Source of the DNA: Pandoraea sp. ASV26
GTDB lineage: Bacteria; Pseudomonadota; Gammaproteobacteria; Burkholderiales; Burkholderiaceae
Assembly (NCBI RefSeq): GCF_016428915.1
Contig: NZ_JAELTP010000018.1
Coordinates: 1 to 64,000 of the forward strand
DNA length: 64,000 bases
Direction: 5' to 3'
This document shows positions 9,701 through 17,151 of the stretch, piece after piece. Below the pieces are notes generated by a model that saw only the letters and a list, made by a program, of their open reading frames with translations, ran no database searches and was not told the DNA's origin. A program made the translations under genes and the position numbers. How positions within the stretch are numbered: the first letter of the stretch is position 1; each line of letters begins with the position of its first letter.

Positions 9701-11089
9701 TCGCAGTTGCTCGGTTGTTACACCGGTGAGCTGACGCACGCCGACGCGCGCGCAGCGCTGCAATCGCTGTTGCCCGCCGCGTGGGTGCCGGCGCGCCTCG
9801 TGCGCGTTGAGATGCTGCCGCTGACCGCGAACGGCAAGGTCGATCGTCGTGCGTTGCTCAATGCGGCATCAGTGGCATCGGCGGCGGCGGCATCGGTGGG
9901 CGCATCCGCGCACGACGACGCCGCACCGCTCACGGTGCTCGAAGCGCGCATCGCGCAGGTCTGGTGCGCGGTGCTGAAGACCGATCATGTGAACCGCGAT
10001 GCCAACTTCTTCGAAATCGGCGGCGATTCGATCCTTGCGTTGCAGGTGATTGCCCGTCTCAAGCGCGGTGCGCCGCCGCTCAAGGTGAGTCTTCGCGAGT
10101 TGATGCAGCAAGGCACGGTGGCTCGTCTGGCCGCAGCGCTTGCGCCGCACGACGCGGCATCGGCGGCGGCCGGCACCGATCTGCTGGTGCGTCTGAATAC
10201 GGGTGCGCCGTCGGCACCGGCGCTGTTCTGTGTGCATCCCGCTGTCGGAACCGTCTTCGACTATCGGCCGCTCGCGCAAGCCATTGCGGGCGAGCGTCCG
10301 GTGATCGGTATCCAGTCGCGCATGCTGCTCGATCCGACATGGCGTGACGCATCGCTCGACGAGATGGCAGCACGCTATGTCGATGCTGTGCGCGTGTCGC
10401 AGCCCCACGGTCCCTACCACTTGCTGGGCTGGTCGCTCGGGGGACCGATTGTCCTGGCGATGGCAGAGCGCTTGCGCGCGAGCGGCGAGGCCGTCGCTTT
10501 CCTGGGTCTGGCCGATGCTTTCGTGCCGCAGCACGCGCCGGCGAAGCTGGCTACCGCTTCGGCACGAGACTGGACGGGCGATCTGCTCGACTACCTCGTC
10601 ACGACGCTGCCTCAGGTGGACGCGGCAAAGCTGCACACCTCGCTCGCACCGCACGCGGGCAAGCCGCTCGACGAAGGGGTGCTGGCCGCCGCGGTCGATG
10701 CGGCGCTGACGATGCAGACGCACGGCGGTGCGGCGTCAATGGCGTCAACGGCATCCACAACATCAACAACACCAGCGACGGGCGACTACGCTTCGCTCGG
10801 CCGCGATGAGCTTGCCCACATGTTCCGTGTGACGGCGCATCTGCGGGCGCTGGCCGATGCGCATCGCGTGCGTCCGACTGACGTCCCGGTGCATGCATGG
10901 TGGGTCAAGCGTCGCGCGATGGAGGACCGGGAGCGGCTGACGCAGGCGCTGGGCGCTGCGCCGGTGTATGAGGGCACGGTGGCGTCGAGCCACATGCAGT
11001 TGCCTCGCACGCAGGCTTGGATCGACGATGTGGCGCGCTCGCTGCGTAGCGTCGGCAAACCCCATGCGGGGTGGCGACTGGCGTCATAA
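6782..11089 (+). CDS. Non-ribosomal peptide synthetase, C-A-T-TE termination module
   Basis: This 1435-residue protein is the terminal module of the assembly line. It has a condensation domain (about 75-500), an adenylation domain (about 540-1030), a carrier domain (GGDS near 1080) and a C-terminal thioesterase (nucleophile Ser1218 in GWSLGG, likely His1404). The adenylation pocket read by eye is DLTKVGHVGK, one conservative change from the classical aspartate code, so Asp or hydroxy-Asp is the predicted residue. The condensation motif reads HHIVADAW, with Ala where Gly is usual. The ATG at 6782 is preceded by an AAGGA ribosome site and followed by an Asn-Ala-Ala repeat. A terminator-like hairpin follows at 11133. 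It acts directly after the upstream NRPS and releases the finished peptide. Confidence 0.95.
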   Translation: MSLANSANAANAANAANAANATNAAGVAKVDDSALMRRFLALPADKRTVFQSRAREQGIDLASLPIPGGLRDGTDAPLSYAQQRLWVVEQLSPGTGAYNIAAAVRLHGALDVEALAQAFAAVIARHEALRTSFHDGPDGACQRIHADVPFALAYEDWQAEASAATGALQEARVHACAREEAVRPFALDTAPLLRARLIRLTADEHVLLLTLHHIVADAWSMTRLVDECTRGYARLAVAGTHVEPLPELAIQYADYAIWQRGWLEAGEMDRQLAYWQRHLGHEHPVLPLPVDRPRPAVPSGRGATYVLDADAALTTRLRELARAHDTTLYTVLLAAYGVWLGRIAGVRSVSVGVPVAGRSKLETEPLIGFFVNTQVMRVTVDPKATFGDLVAAMKAQAIDAQANADVPFDKLVEALQPERDAAVNALFQAKFNHEIARDAVPSMAGLRVEPVAVAGQRSHFDLSLDTVERGDTLQIALTYATDLFDATTVEPLARAFRQLLGQLCGAPDALLGRVSLEAEAPSVTDGERRAWETGDWLDAWASRVAQDGEALAVEGDDGAWSRRALDAHANRVAQALATCGVGREDRVALILPRSAAWVAAMLGVWKLGAAYVPLDPSQPGARLAQLIAASGARAVIGGKELASLPAVAGCQAMSIHDVLEGDEARFVHRRVHPAQSAYVIYTSGSTGQPKGVVVSRGALHNYVQGVLSRLRELPEDAGMAMVSTVAADLGHTVLFGALAMGRALHLMPQENAFDASRFAQWMRERRIGAMKIVPSHLKGLLLAAGPDVLPHDWLVVGGEAADAELLALLHKHRPALRVLNHYGPTETTVGVLTHVAPGLASGDAQVPTLLPVGSPLPNVSAYVLDADLNPVPPGVSGELYIGGVALARGYLGEPGKTAERFVPDPWRPGARMYRTGDRVKRRADGEIVYLGRADDQVKIRGYRVEPGEVAHVLRTLDGVRDAVVLVERDARGQSQLLGCYTGELTHADARAALQSLLPAAWVPARLVRVEMLPLTANGKVDRRALLNAASVASAAAASVGASAHDDAAPLTVLEARIAQVWCAVLKTDHVNRDANFFEIGGDSILALQVIARLKRGAPPLKVSLRELMQQGTVARLAAALAPHDAASAAAGTDLLVRLNTGAPSAPALFCVHPAVGTVFDYRPLAQAIAGERPVIGIQSRMLLDPTWRDASLDEMAARYVDAVRVSQPHGPYHLLGWSLGGPIVLAMAERLRASGEAVAFLGLADAFVPQHAPAKLATASARDWTGDLLDYLVTTLPQVDAAKLHTSLAPHAGKPLDEGVLAAAVDAALTMQTHGGAASMASTASTTSTTPATGDYASLGRDELAHMFRVTAHLRALADAHRVRPTDVPVHAWWVKRRAMEDRERLTQALGAAPVYEGTVASSHMQLPRTQAWIDDVARSLRSVGKPHAGWRLAS
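6791..6853 (+). repeat. 9-bp tandem repeat in the NRPS N-terminus
   Basis: The unit GCTAATGCC recurs in register from 6809 to 6844, with degenerate copies on both sides. It encodes a run of Asn-Ala-Ala at residues 4-24, before the condensation domain. The period is a multiple of three, so copy-number change would alter linker length without breaking the frame. Confidence 0.85.
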
Positions 11090-11132
11090 GGCGCAGCGAG
11101 TAGGGGCAGGGGGCGAGCGACCATCGACGAAA

Positions 11133-11169
11133 AAGGGCTGAGTCCTGTGCAATACAGAACTCAGCCCTT
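11133..11169. terminator. Bidirectional terminator between NRPS and TonB receptor genes
   Basis: AAGGGCTGAGT (11133-11143) pairs perfectly with ACTCAGCCCTT (11159-11169). A further CTGT/ACAG pairing sits inside, after one mismatch. The hairpin lies between convergent genes and is preceded by an A-run on the plus strand. That run would be a U-run in RNA read from the minus strand, so it should end the receptor transcript and may also end the NRPS transcript. Confidence 0.75.
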
Positions 11170-11290
11170 ATCGGCTTGACTCACCCGTCCAACGTTACGG
11201 GTTCAGTTCAGTGAAGGCTGCCGCTTGGTTGCGTCGACGACGGCGTGCCAGCGAGGCCGGCGAGGCTCACCATGCGCCTCGCGTGGCGAC

Positions 11291-13531
11291 TTACCAACTG
11301 TACTTCGCCGTTCCCAGAATCGTGCGACGCGCGCCATAGGCGCACTGCGAAGTCGTCACACACACCACGTAGGTCTTGTCGAAGATGTTGCTGCCGTCGA
11401 GCTGGAAGCGCCAGTGCTTGTCGTACTGGTAGTGAAGGCCCAGATCGACGAGCGTGCGCGACGGTGCCTGACCGGCGGTGTTGGTGGATTCGATGTAGGT
11501 CGGTCCGACATAGCGAATGCCGCCGTTGAACCCGAAGCCCTTGAGCACGCCCGAGTGGAACGTGTAATCGGCCCACAGCGCGGCGGCCGTGCGCGGCTGC
11601 TGCGGCGGCACCTTATCGAGCAACGTCGGGTCGTTGGTCTTCGAGTTGACGATGTTGGTGTTCGTGTACGACGTGATGACCTTCAGGTTGTCGGTCAGTT
11701 CACCCACTGCCTCGATCTCGAAGCCCTTCGAGTGTTGCTCGCCGGTCGTCACCGAGAAGGCCGTGTTGGCCGGGTCCGGCGTCAGCACGTTCGTCATGCG
11801 GATGTCGAACAACGACAACGTGATGAAGCTGTTGAAGCCAGCGGGCTGGTACTTCACGCCGATTTCATACTGCTTGCCCTTCGACGGGTTGAACTGGTTG
11901 CCGAAGCGATCGGTGCCGACGTTCGGCTGGAACGACTCGGAGTAGCTGAAGTACGGCGCCAGCCCCATGTCGAACAGATACGTCAGACCCGCGCGATAGG
12001 TCGCCTGCGAATCCGCCTGGCTCGACGAGCGGTTGGTCAGCCGGTTGTAAACGTTCTGCGCGGCCCAGTCCTGCCGCACGCCGAGCGTGAGCAACCACTT
12101 GTTGTACTTGATCTGGTCCTGGAAGTAGAGGCCGCCTTGCGTGAAGCGCGAGTCGCTGTCCGCAGCCTGACGCGTGAGCCCGAACACCGCCGCGCCGTAG
12201 TTCGGCGAGAAGATGTTGAGCTGGTTTGCCGCGCTCGCCACGCCCTGGCGCATGCTGCGGTGCTCGTTGTAGTAGTAATAATCGAAGCCGAACAGCGCCA
12301 CGTGCGAGAGCGGGCCGGTCGTGAACTTCGTCTGCAACTGGTTATCGATGGTGAGCACGTCGGTCTGACGGTAATCGGCGAACGGCAACCGGTTGATCAT
12401 GGTGAGGCTGCCCGGCGCGAAGCCCAGACCGTAACCGTCGGTGTCGACCTTGTAGTCGAAGTACGAGTAGCGCGCGGCCTGCTTGAACGAGACCTGATCG
12501 TTGAAGCGGTGTTCGATCTGATAGCCCGCGAAGACCTGCTCGCGCTTGATGTTGTCGTAGTTCGGGTCGCCCACGAATCGTCCGACCGGAATCTGGCCGT
12601 TCGGGTTGAAGAGGACCGTGCCTGCGGCGGGCAGGAACTGGCCGAAGCCGACCTTGTCGCGCTGGTAGCTCGCCTCGAACGTGATCGTGGTCTTGTCCGT
12701 GGCCTTCCACGTGAGCGACGGCGCGATGTAGATGCGGTCGTTCGGTGTGTAGTCGACCTGCGTGTTGCTGTCGCGGAACAGACCGACGAGGCGATAGAGC
12801 ACCTTGCCGTCGGCATCGAGCGGGCCGCTGAAGTCGAACGCCGCCTGCTTGTTCTTGAACGACCCGGCCGAGAGCTGGATTTCGTGCAGCGGTGTCTCAA
12901 GCGGCTTCTTCGTGACCATGTTGATCAGCCCGCCGGGCGTGTTCTGCCCGTAGAGCACCGACGACGGGCCGCGCAGGATCTCGATGCGCTCCAGTCCGTA
13001 CGGATCGAGCTGGAACTCGGTGGACGATTGCAGACGCGTGCCGTCCATGTACAGCCCCAGCGTGGACGCCGAGAAGCCGCGAATGTTGATCCAGTCGAAG
13101 CGTGTCTCGAAGCCGGCGTTATCCGGCAGTACGCCGGCGCTGTAGCGCATGGCCTGACTGACCGTCTGCGCGCCCAGATCCTGAATCATTTCCTTCGGAA
13201 TCACCGAGACCGATTGCGGATTCTCGATGAGCGGCGTGTCGGTCTTCGTGCCGGTGGTGCTGCGCTTGGCAACGATGCCGTCGACCGGCCCGGCACCAGT
13301 CTCCGGGGCGCGGTCGGCGCTCACCTGCGTGGGCGAGAGCGACACCTCGCCTGACTGGCCTGAAGCGGCTAAAGCGCCTGAAGCGCCGGACGATTGCGCA
13401 TAGGCGCTCGCGGCGAATGCCAGCGGCGCCACAACGAGACTCGCGGCAATGGCGATATGGCGATGGATCGGACGATGGCCTGCCCGCTGGCGACTGGCCC
13501 CCCGGCCACAGACGCTCCCGTAGTGCTTCAT
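11291..13531 (-). CDS. TonB-dependent siderophore receptor
   Basis: A 746-residue outer-membrane receptor. A signal peptide ends near AYAQS (about residue 46). There is no N-terminal STN signalling domain, so it is a plain transporter rather than a transducer. The plug domain (about 95-215) contains PQSVSVIP, NIRGF and a GRP/GQNTPGG-type segment. The rest is a 22-strand barrel ending in an aromatic residue (KYSW), as expected for BAM insertion. An AGGAG ribosome site lies 7 bases before the ATG. It is downstream of the acylase gene on the same strand, 118 bp away, and close to the siderophore NRPS and uptake genes, so it likely imports the ferri-siderophore made here. FhuA/FoxA-like hydroxamate receptors are the nearest type by feel. 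Confidence 0.93.
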   Translation of the reverse strand: MKHYGSVCGRGASRQRAGHRPIHRHIAIAASLVVAPLAFAASAYAQSSGASGALAASGQSGEVSLSPTQVSADRAPETGAGPVDGIVAKRSTTGTKTDTPLIENPQSVSVIPKEMIQDLGAQTVSQAMRYSAGVLPDNAGFETRFDWINIRGFSASTLGLYMDGTRLQSSTEFQLDPYGLERIEILRGPSSVLYGQNTPGGLINMVTKKPLETPLHEIQLSAGSFKNKQAAFDFSGPLDADGKVLYRLVGLFRDSNTQVDYTPNDRIYIAPSLTWKATDKTTITFEASYQRDKVGFGQFLPAAGTVLFNPNGQIPVGRFVGDPNYDNIKREQVFAGYQIEHRFNDQVSFKQAARYSYFDYKVDTDGYGLGFAPGSLTMINRLPFADYRQTDVLTIDNQLQTKFTTGPLSHVALFGFDYYYYNEHRSMRQGVASAANQLNIFSPNYGAAVFGLTRQAADSDSRFTQGGLYFQDQIKYNKWLLTLGVRQDWAAQNVYNRLTNRSSSQADSQATYRAGLTYLFDMGLAPYFSYSESFQPNVGTDRFGNQFNPSKGKQYEIGVKYQPAGFNSFITLSLFDIRMTNVLTPDPANTAFSVTTGEQHSKGFEIEAVGELTDNLKVITSYTNTNIVNSKTNDPTLLDKVPPQQPRTAAALWADYTFHSGVLKGFGFNGGIRYVGPTYIESTNTAGQAPSRTLVDLGLHYQYDKHWRFQLDGSNIFDKTYVVCVTTSQCAYGARRTILGTAKYSW

Positions 13532-13649
13532 CTAAGACTCCTAGGTTTTTATCGAAAACTGAGGTGATGAGCGCACTCGTATCCCCGCAACGCCCATACC
13601 CGTCGAGTAGTGGACGAATCAAGTCCTCCGATATTTAGGGAGCGTTCAC

Positions 13650-16163
13650 TTACTGCGCCAGATGCAGCACGCTCACCGTGGCGGCGGCGACATCCGCCTC
13701 GTGCAAAGGCGCGCGCTGCCAGCGTTTGTCGGCCCAGGCTTGCAGCGCCGCGGCGTTGCGCGGGTCGTCGGGATTGTGGGGATCGTCGGCGGGGCCCGAG
13801 GCGTCGAGGGTGGAGGCCTCCACCGGCGCGCCCGGGGCGGCGGGGAAGGTGACGACCTGCACATAGGTGTCGCCGCGAGGTGAGGCGTCCATGGCGTAGC
13901 GGCCCGGCCCCATGCGCGCGTCGGCGCAGATGACCGAGAAATAGCCCGCGATGTCGCATCCGCCCGCCAGTCCGATGCGTTGTCCGTCACGTGTGGCGAA
14001 AAGCGCTTCGTCGCGGCGGCTGTCCAGTGCGAGTCCCATGCGCTGCATTTCCAGTACGGCGCCAGCGAGCGCCTGCGAGATCGTCGCCCGGTCGGCGCTC
14101 AGTTCGCCGGGGGAGGTTGCGGCTTGCGACGCATCGAAAGCGCCCGCCATCGCCCGGCGTCCCGTAGGGTCGGCACCGGCCAGACGAACCCAGACGGCGT
14201 CCCAGAGGTTGGCGCCGCGCGCCGCACGCTCGCCCGTGCCGTCCCACGCGGCAAGCACGCGGCAGGCCGGCGCGATATCGACGGTCTGTGCCGGCTCGAG
14301 CGGCTTGCCGTCGAACGGATCACGCGAGATCGATACGTCGATGCGCTGATCGGTCGACGGGCACGCTCTCGCGAGCAACGTCTGCCGGGCGAGATCTGCC
14401 GAAAGTGGCCGGGCGAGCAGCACGGTGTCTCGCACCGCTTGCGTCGTGATGGGGCCCGCGGCGCGTAACGCGGCGATACGTTGCAGGCCCGCGCGACTGC
14501 GCAGCGAGAGTGGCGCGTGAGTGCGGCCAAGAACGCCGCTCAGGTGGGCCAAGGGCGCGTCCGGCGCGGCCAGCCATGCGCTGTCGTTCATGTTGGCGAC
14601 GACGGTGGTGCTCATGATGTCCGGCATGTCTGCGCGGCCCAGCGTGCCCGGCAGCGGGCTGTCCGGGGACGTCTGCCACGCACATGCGCTGCGGCTGCCG
14701 TCGAGCACGGGCAGCCCGGGGGCCCGCTTGGCGAACGCTTCCCCGGCGGGCTTCGCGGTACAGGCGGCGGCTAGCGTGTCAGATACGCCGGGCACCGGGC
14801 CGATGTCGCCGAACCACACCCGTGGGTCATGCCTGCCGATGGCCAGCGTGTTGACCCATGGATTCGCGGCATCGGCGCGGGCGCTGGCGGCGAAGGCGTC
14901 GAGCGTTTGCGCCTGCGCCAGACGCAGATAGTGGTCGAGCAGACCGAAGTTGCCCGCGTTCGCATCGCGCAGGACGAAGGCTTGCTGCCGGGACCAGCCC
15001 AGCGCAGGGGAGAGGCCGGAGAGGTTGACGACCGGTCCGTCGCCGGTTCGGTAGCGCGTTCGCGAGAGAACCGTTGTGCGGCCTTGCGCATCGCGCACCG
15101 GCACCTCGACCGATGCGCGTTGCATGGTCTTGGTGTTGCCGTCCACGCGGTAGCGGGTCGGGTCGGCCGGGTCCAGCGTGAGTGCCATGAGGCCGAAGCG
15201 GCGTGCGCTCGACACCGTATGCGTCCAGGCAACGTTCTGGGTGAAGCCGATCATGATGAACGGCGCGCCGAGCATGCTGACGCCCGAGACATCGAGCGTG
15301 CCGGGAATCGTCAGATGCGCCGGGTAGAGCCGGTCCGGACCCTGCCAATACCAATGCGGGCTGCCGTAGAGGATCGGTTGTCCGCTGGCGCTGAGCGCAG
15401 CGCCGAAAGCGATGGCGTTGCTGCCCAGCCCGGCGTCGTTGAGCGACGACATGGCCGAATCGGTCATCGCGAGCTTCCCCGTTGCCGTGGCAGGCTGGCC
15501 CAACGCGGTGCTTGCGGAAGGTGGCGTGGCGCTGGCGATGGCGGCGATCTGCGTGGCGGATCCGGCAGCGAGCGTTGCCGCATAGAGCCGCCGGTAGACG
15601 TCGTCTTCCGTCACGCTGGACAGGTGGCGCAGCCAGTCGGCATTGCGGCACGCGGTGTGCTGACGCGCGTCGGTACCGGTCTGTACGTCTCTCAGATAGC
15701 GGTTGATGCCCGCGGCGAACCCTTGCGCCAACTGACGTGCGCGTGGCGACTGGGCGGCGCGGTAGCGGGCGATGGTGCTGTCGTCGAACGTCAGCCGGAA
15801 GAAGATGTCGGCGTCGAGGTTGGCAGGCTGACCGAAGGTGCTGCGCTGCGCCACATGCGCGTCGGCGCCGAAGGTGAGCGAGCGCTCGCCGCGAAACGTC
15901 ACGAGGCTCTCGGCGAGCGTGCAGAGATTGTCCTGTGCCTGCGCATAACCGAAGCCATAGCCGAGGCCGCCCCAGTCGTTCGCGCGAATGTGCGCGGTGC
16001 CATCGCCGGTGCGGCGGATGTCGGCGGTGTAGTGCTGGCTGACGGCGGCTGGGGAGACGGCGGGCGCGGCGCCCGGCGACGGGGCCTGGGCGCATGCCCC
16101 GAGGAGTGCAGCGAAGGCGGTGGGGCGGGCGAACAGGCGCGACAGCGGGAGCAATCGTGACAT
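13650..16163 (-). CDS. Penicillin-acylase-family (PvdQ-like) Ntn hydrolase lipoprotein
   Basis: An 837-residue protein with a signal peptide ending in a lipobox (LLGAC, Cys near 24). The precursor is of the Ntn-hydrolase type, in which cleavage before a Ser gives alpha and beta chains. The likely nucleophile is Ser248 in GLGSNAIAFG (codon 15420-15422), which resembles the GSNA site of acyl-homoserine-lactone and PvdQ acylases. In pyoverdine producers PvdQ removes a fatty acid from the periplasmic siderophore precursor. Its position here, beside a siderophore NRPS and receptor, suggests the same maturation role, though signal quenching by AHL hydrolysis is the alternative. Divergent promoters should lie in 16164-16347. 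Confidence 0.85.
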   Translation of the reverse strand: MSRLLPLSRLFARPTAFAALLGACAQAPSPGAAPAVSPAAVSQHYTADIRRTGDGTAHIRANDWGGLGYGFGYAQAQDNLCTLAESLVTFRGERSLTFGADAHVAQRSTFGQPANLDADIFFRLTFDDSTIARYRAAQSPRARQLAQGFAAGINRYLRDVQTGTDARQHTACRNADWLRHLSSVTEDDVYRRLYAATLAAGSATQIAAIASATPPSASTALGQPATATGKLAMTDSAMSSLNDAGLGSNAIAFGAALSASGQPILYGSPHWYWQGPDRLYPAHLTIPGTLDVSGVSMLGAPFIMIGFTQNVAWTHTVSSARRFGLMALTLDPADPTRYRVDGNTKTMQRASVEVPVRDAQGRTTVLSRTRYRTGDGPVVNLSGLSPALGWSRQQAFVLRDANAGNFGLLDHYLRLAQAQTLDAFAASARADAANPWVNTLAIGRHDPRVWFGDIGPVPGVSDTLAAACTAKPAGEAFAKRAPGLPVLDGSRSACAWQTSPDSPLPGTLGRADMPDIMSTTVVANMNDSAWLAAPDAPLAHLSGVLGRTHAPLSLRSRAGLQRIAALRAAGPITTQAVRDTVLLARPLSADLARQTLLARACPSTDQRIDVSISRDPFDGKPLEPAQTVDIAPACRVLAAWDGTGERAARGANLWDAVWVRLAGADPTGRRAMAGAFDASQAATSPGELSADRATISQALAGAVLEMQRMGLALDSRRDEALFATRDGQRIGLAGGCDIAGYFSVICADARMGPGRYAMDASPRGDTYVQVVTFPAAPGAPVEASTLDASGPADDPHNPDDPRNAAALQAWADKRWQRAPLHEADVAAATVSVLHLAQ

Positions 16164-16347
16164 GGGTAAATATGCCGGGTTGTGATACGTCTTTTGGACG
16201 ACGAACCACGACTTCAGGAGTTTAGGCGGCTAGTGCTGTCGCCGGGCGCCCTCGGTGCCGGGGCGCCTGAGCGCGCCCGGGACGCCGAAACCGAAACCGC
16301 CCGCGACCCGTCACCAAGCGACCCAGCCGCCAGGCCCGGCATACGAC

Positions 16348-17151
16348 ATGAACGAATCTTTGACCCCGATCGCTGGTGCGGCCTTGCGCGCGCAAGGATT
16401 GAACGTTGCCGTAGGGGCGCGCAACGTGCTCAACCATGTCGACGTGCGCTTTGCGGCCGGTCGCATCAGCGCGCTGTGCGGCCCCAACGGCTGTGGCAAG
16501 AGCACCTTGTTGCGCACGTTGGGCGGATTGCTCAAACCGACCTCGGGCCGTGTCTGGCTCGACGACACGCCGCTCGACTCGCTGCGCGCGCGCGAGCGCG
16601 CCCGCCGTATCGCATTACTCGCGCAGACGCCCGGCATGCCCTACGGCATGACGGTGGCCGAACTGGTCGCCTGCGGGCGCTACAGTCACACCGGCATTGG
16701 CGGACGCCTCGGCGAGCACGACAACCTCGCCATCGAGCGCGCACTGCACCTGATGGAGCTCGACGCGTTGTGCACGCGCGATGTCACGGCGCTGTCCGGC
16801 GGCGAGCGTCAGCGTGCCTTCATTGCGATGGCGTTGGCGCAGGAGGGCAGCGTGCTGCTGCTCGACGAGCCCACGACCTATCTGGATGTGCGTCACCAGA
16901 TCGACATTCTTGGCCGGATCCGCGACCTCAATCGCGAGACAGGCATGACGGTCGTCTGGGTGCTGCACGATCTGAATCAGGCGGCGGCCTTCTCCGACGC
17001 CATGCTGCTCATGCGCGACGGCGCGCTGGTCTTCTCCGGCACGCCCGACGAGACGATGGATCCGGACCGTCTCATGGACGTGTTCGCCACGCCGATGCAG
17101 CGCATCGACTTCCGGGGCTTGCCGATGTGCTTGCCGGTGCTCAATGGCTGA
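16348..17151 (+). CDS. Iron-siderophore ABC transporter ATP-binding protein (FhuC/FecE type)
   Basis: A 267-residue ATPase counted from the ATG at 16348. The frame stays open upstream to a GTG at 16255, but that extension is proline-rich and not family-like. Walker A (GPNGCGKST), signature (LSGGERQR), Walker B (VLLLDEPTTYLD) and H-loop (VLHDLNQ) are all present and intact. The gene overlaps the permease by 8 bases (ATGGCTGA), so the two are translationally coupled. It energises inner-membrane import of the ferri-siderophore. No strong Shine-Dalgarno sequence precedes the chosen start. Confidence 0.92.
   Translation: MNESLTPIAGAALRAQGLNVAVGARNVLNHVDVRFAAGRISALCGPNGCGKSTLLRTLGGLLKPTSGRVWLDDTPLDSLRARERARRIALLAQTPGMPYGMTVAELVACGRYSHTGIGGRLGEHDNLAIERALHLMELDALCTRDVTALSGGERQRAFIAMALAQEGSVLLLDEPTTYLDVRHQIDILGRIRDLNRETGMTVVWVLHDLNQAAAFSDAMLLMRDGALVFSGTPDETMDPDRLMDVFATPMQRIDFRGLPMCLPVLNG

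Noticed and set aside
11225-13354. 709-residue open frame on the plus strand
   Set aside because: It is antisense to the TonB-dependent receptor and has no family pattern.
14829-16160. 443-residue open frame on the plus strand
   Set aside because: Shadow of the acylase gene, which has a signal peptide and catalytic Ser.
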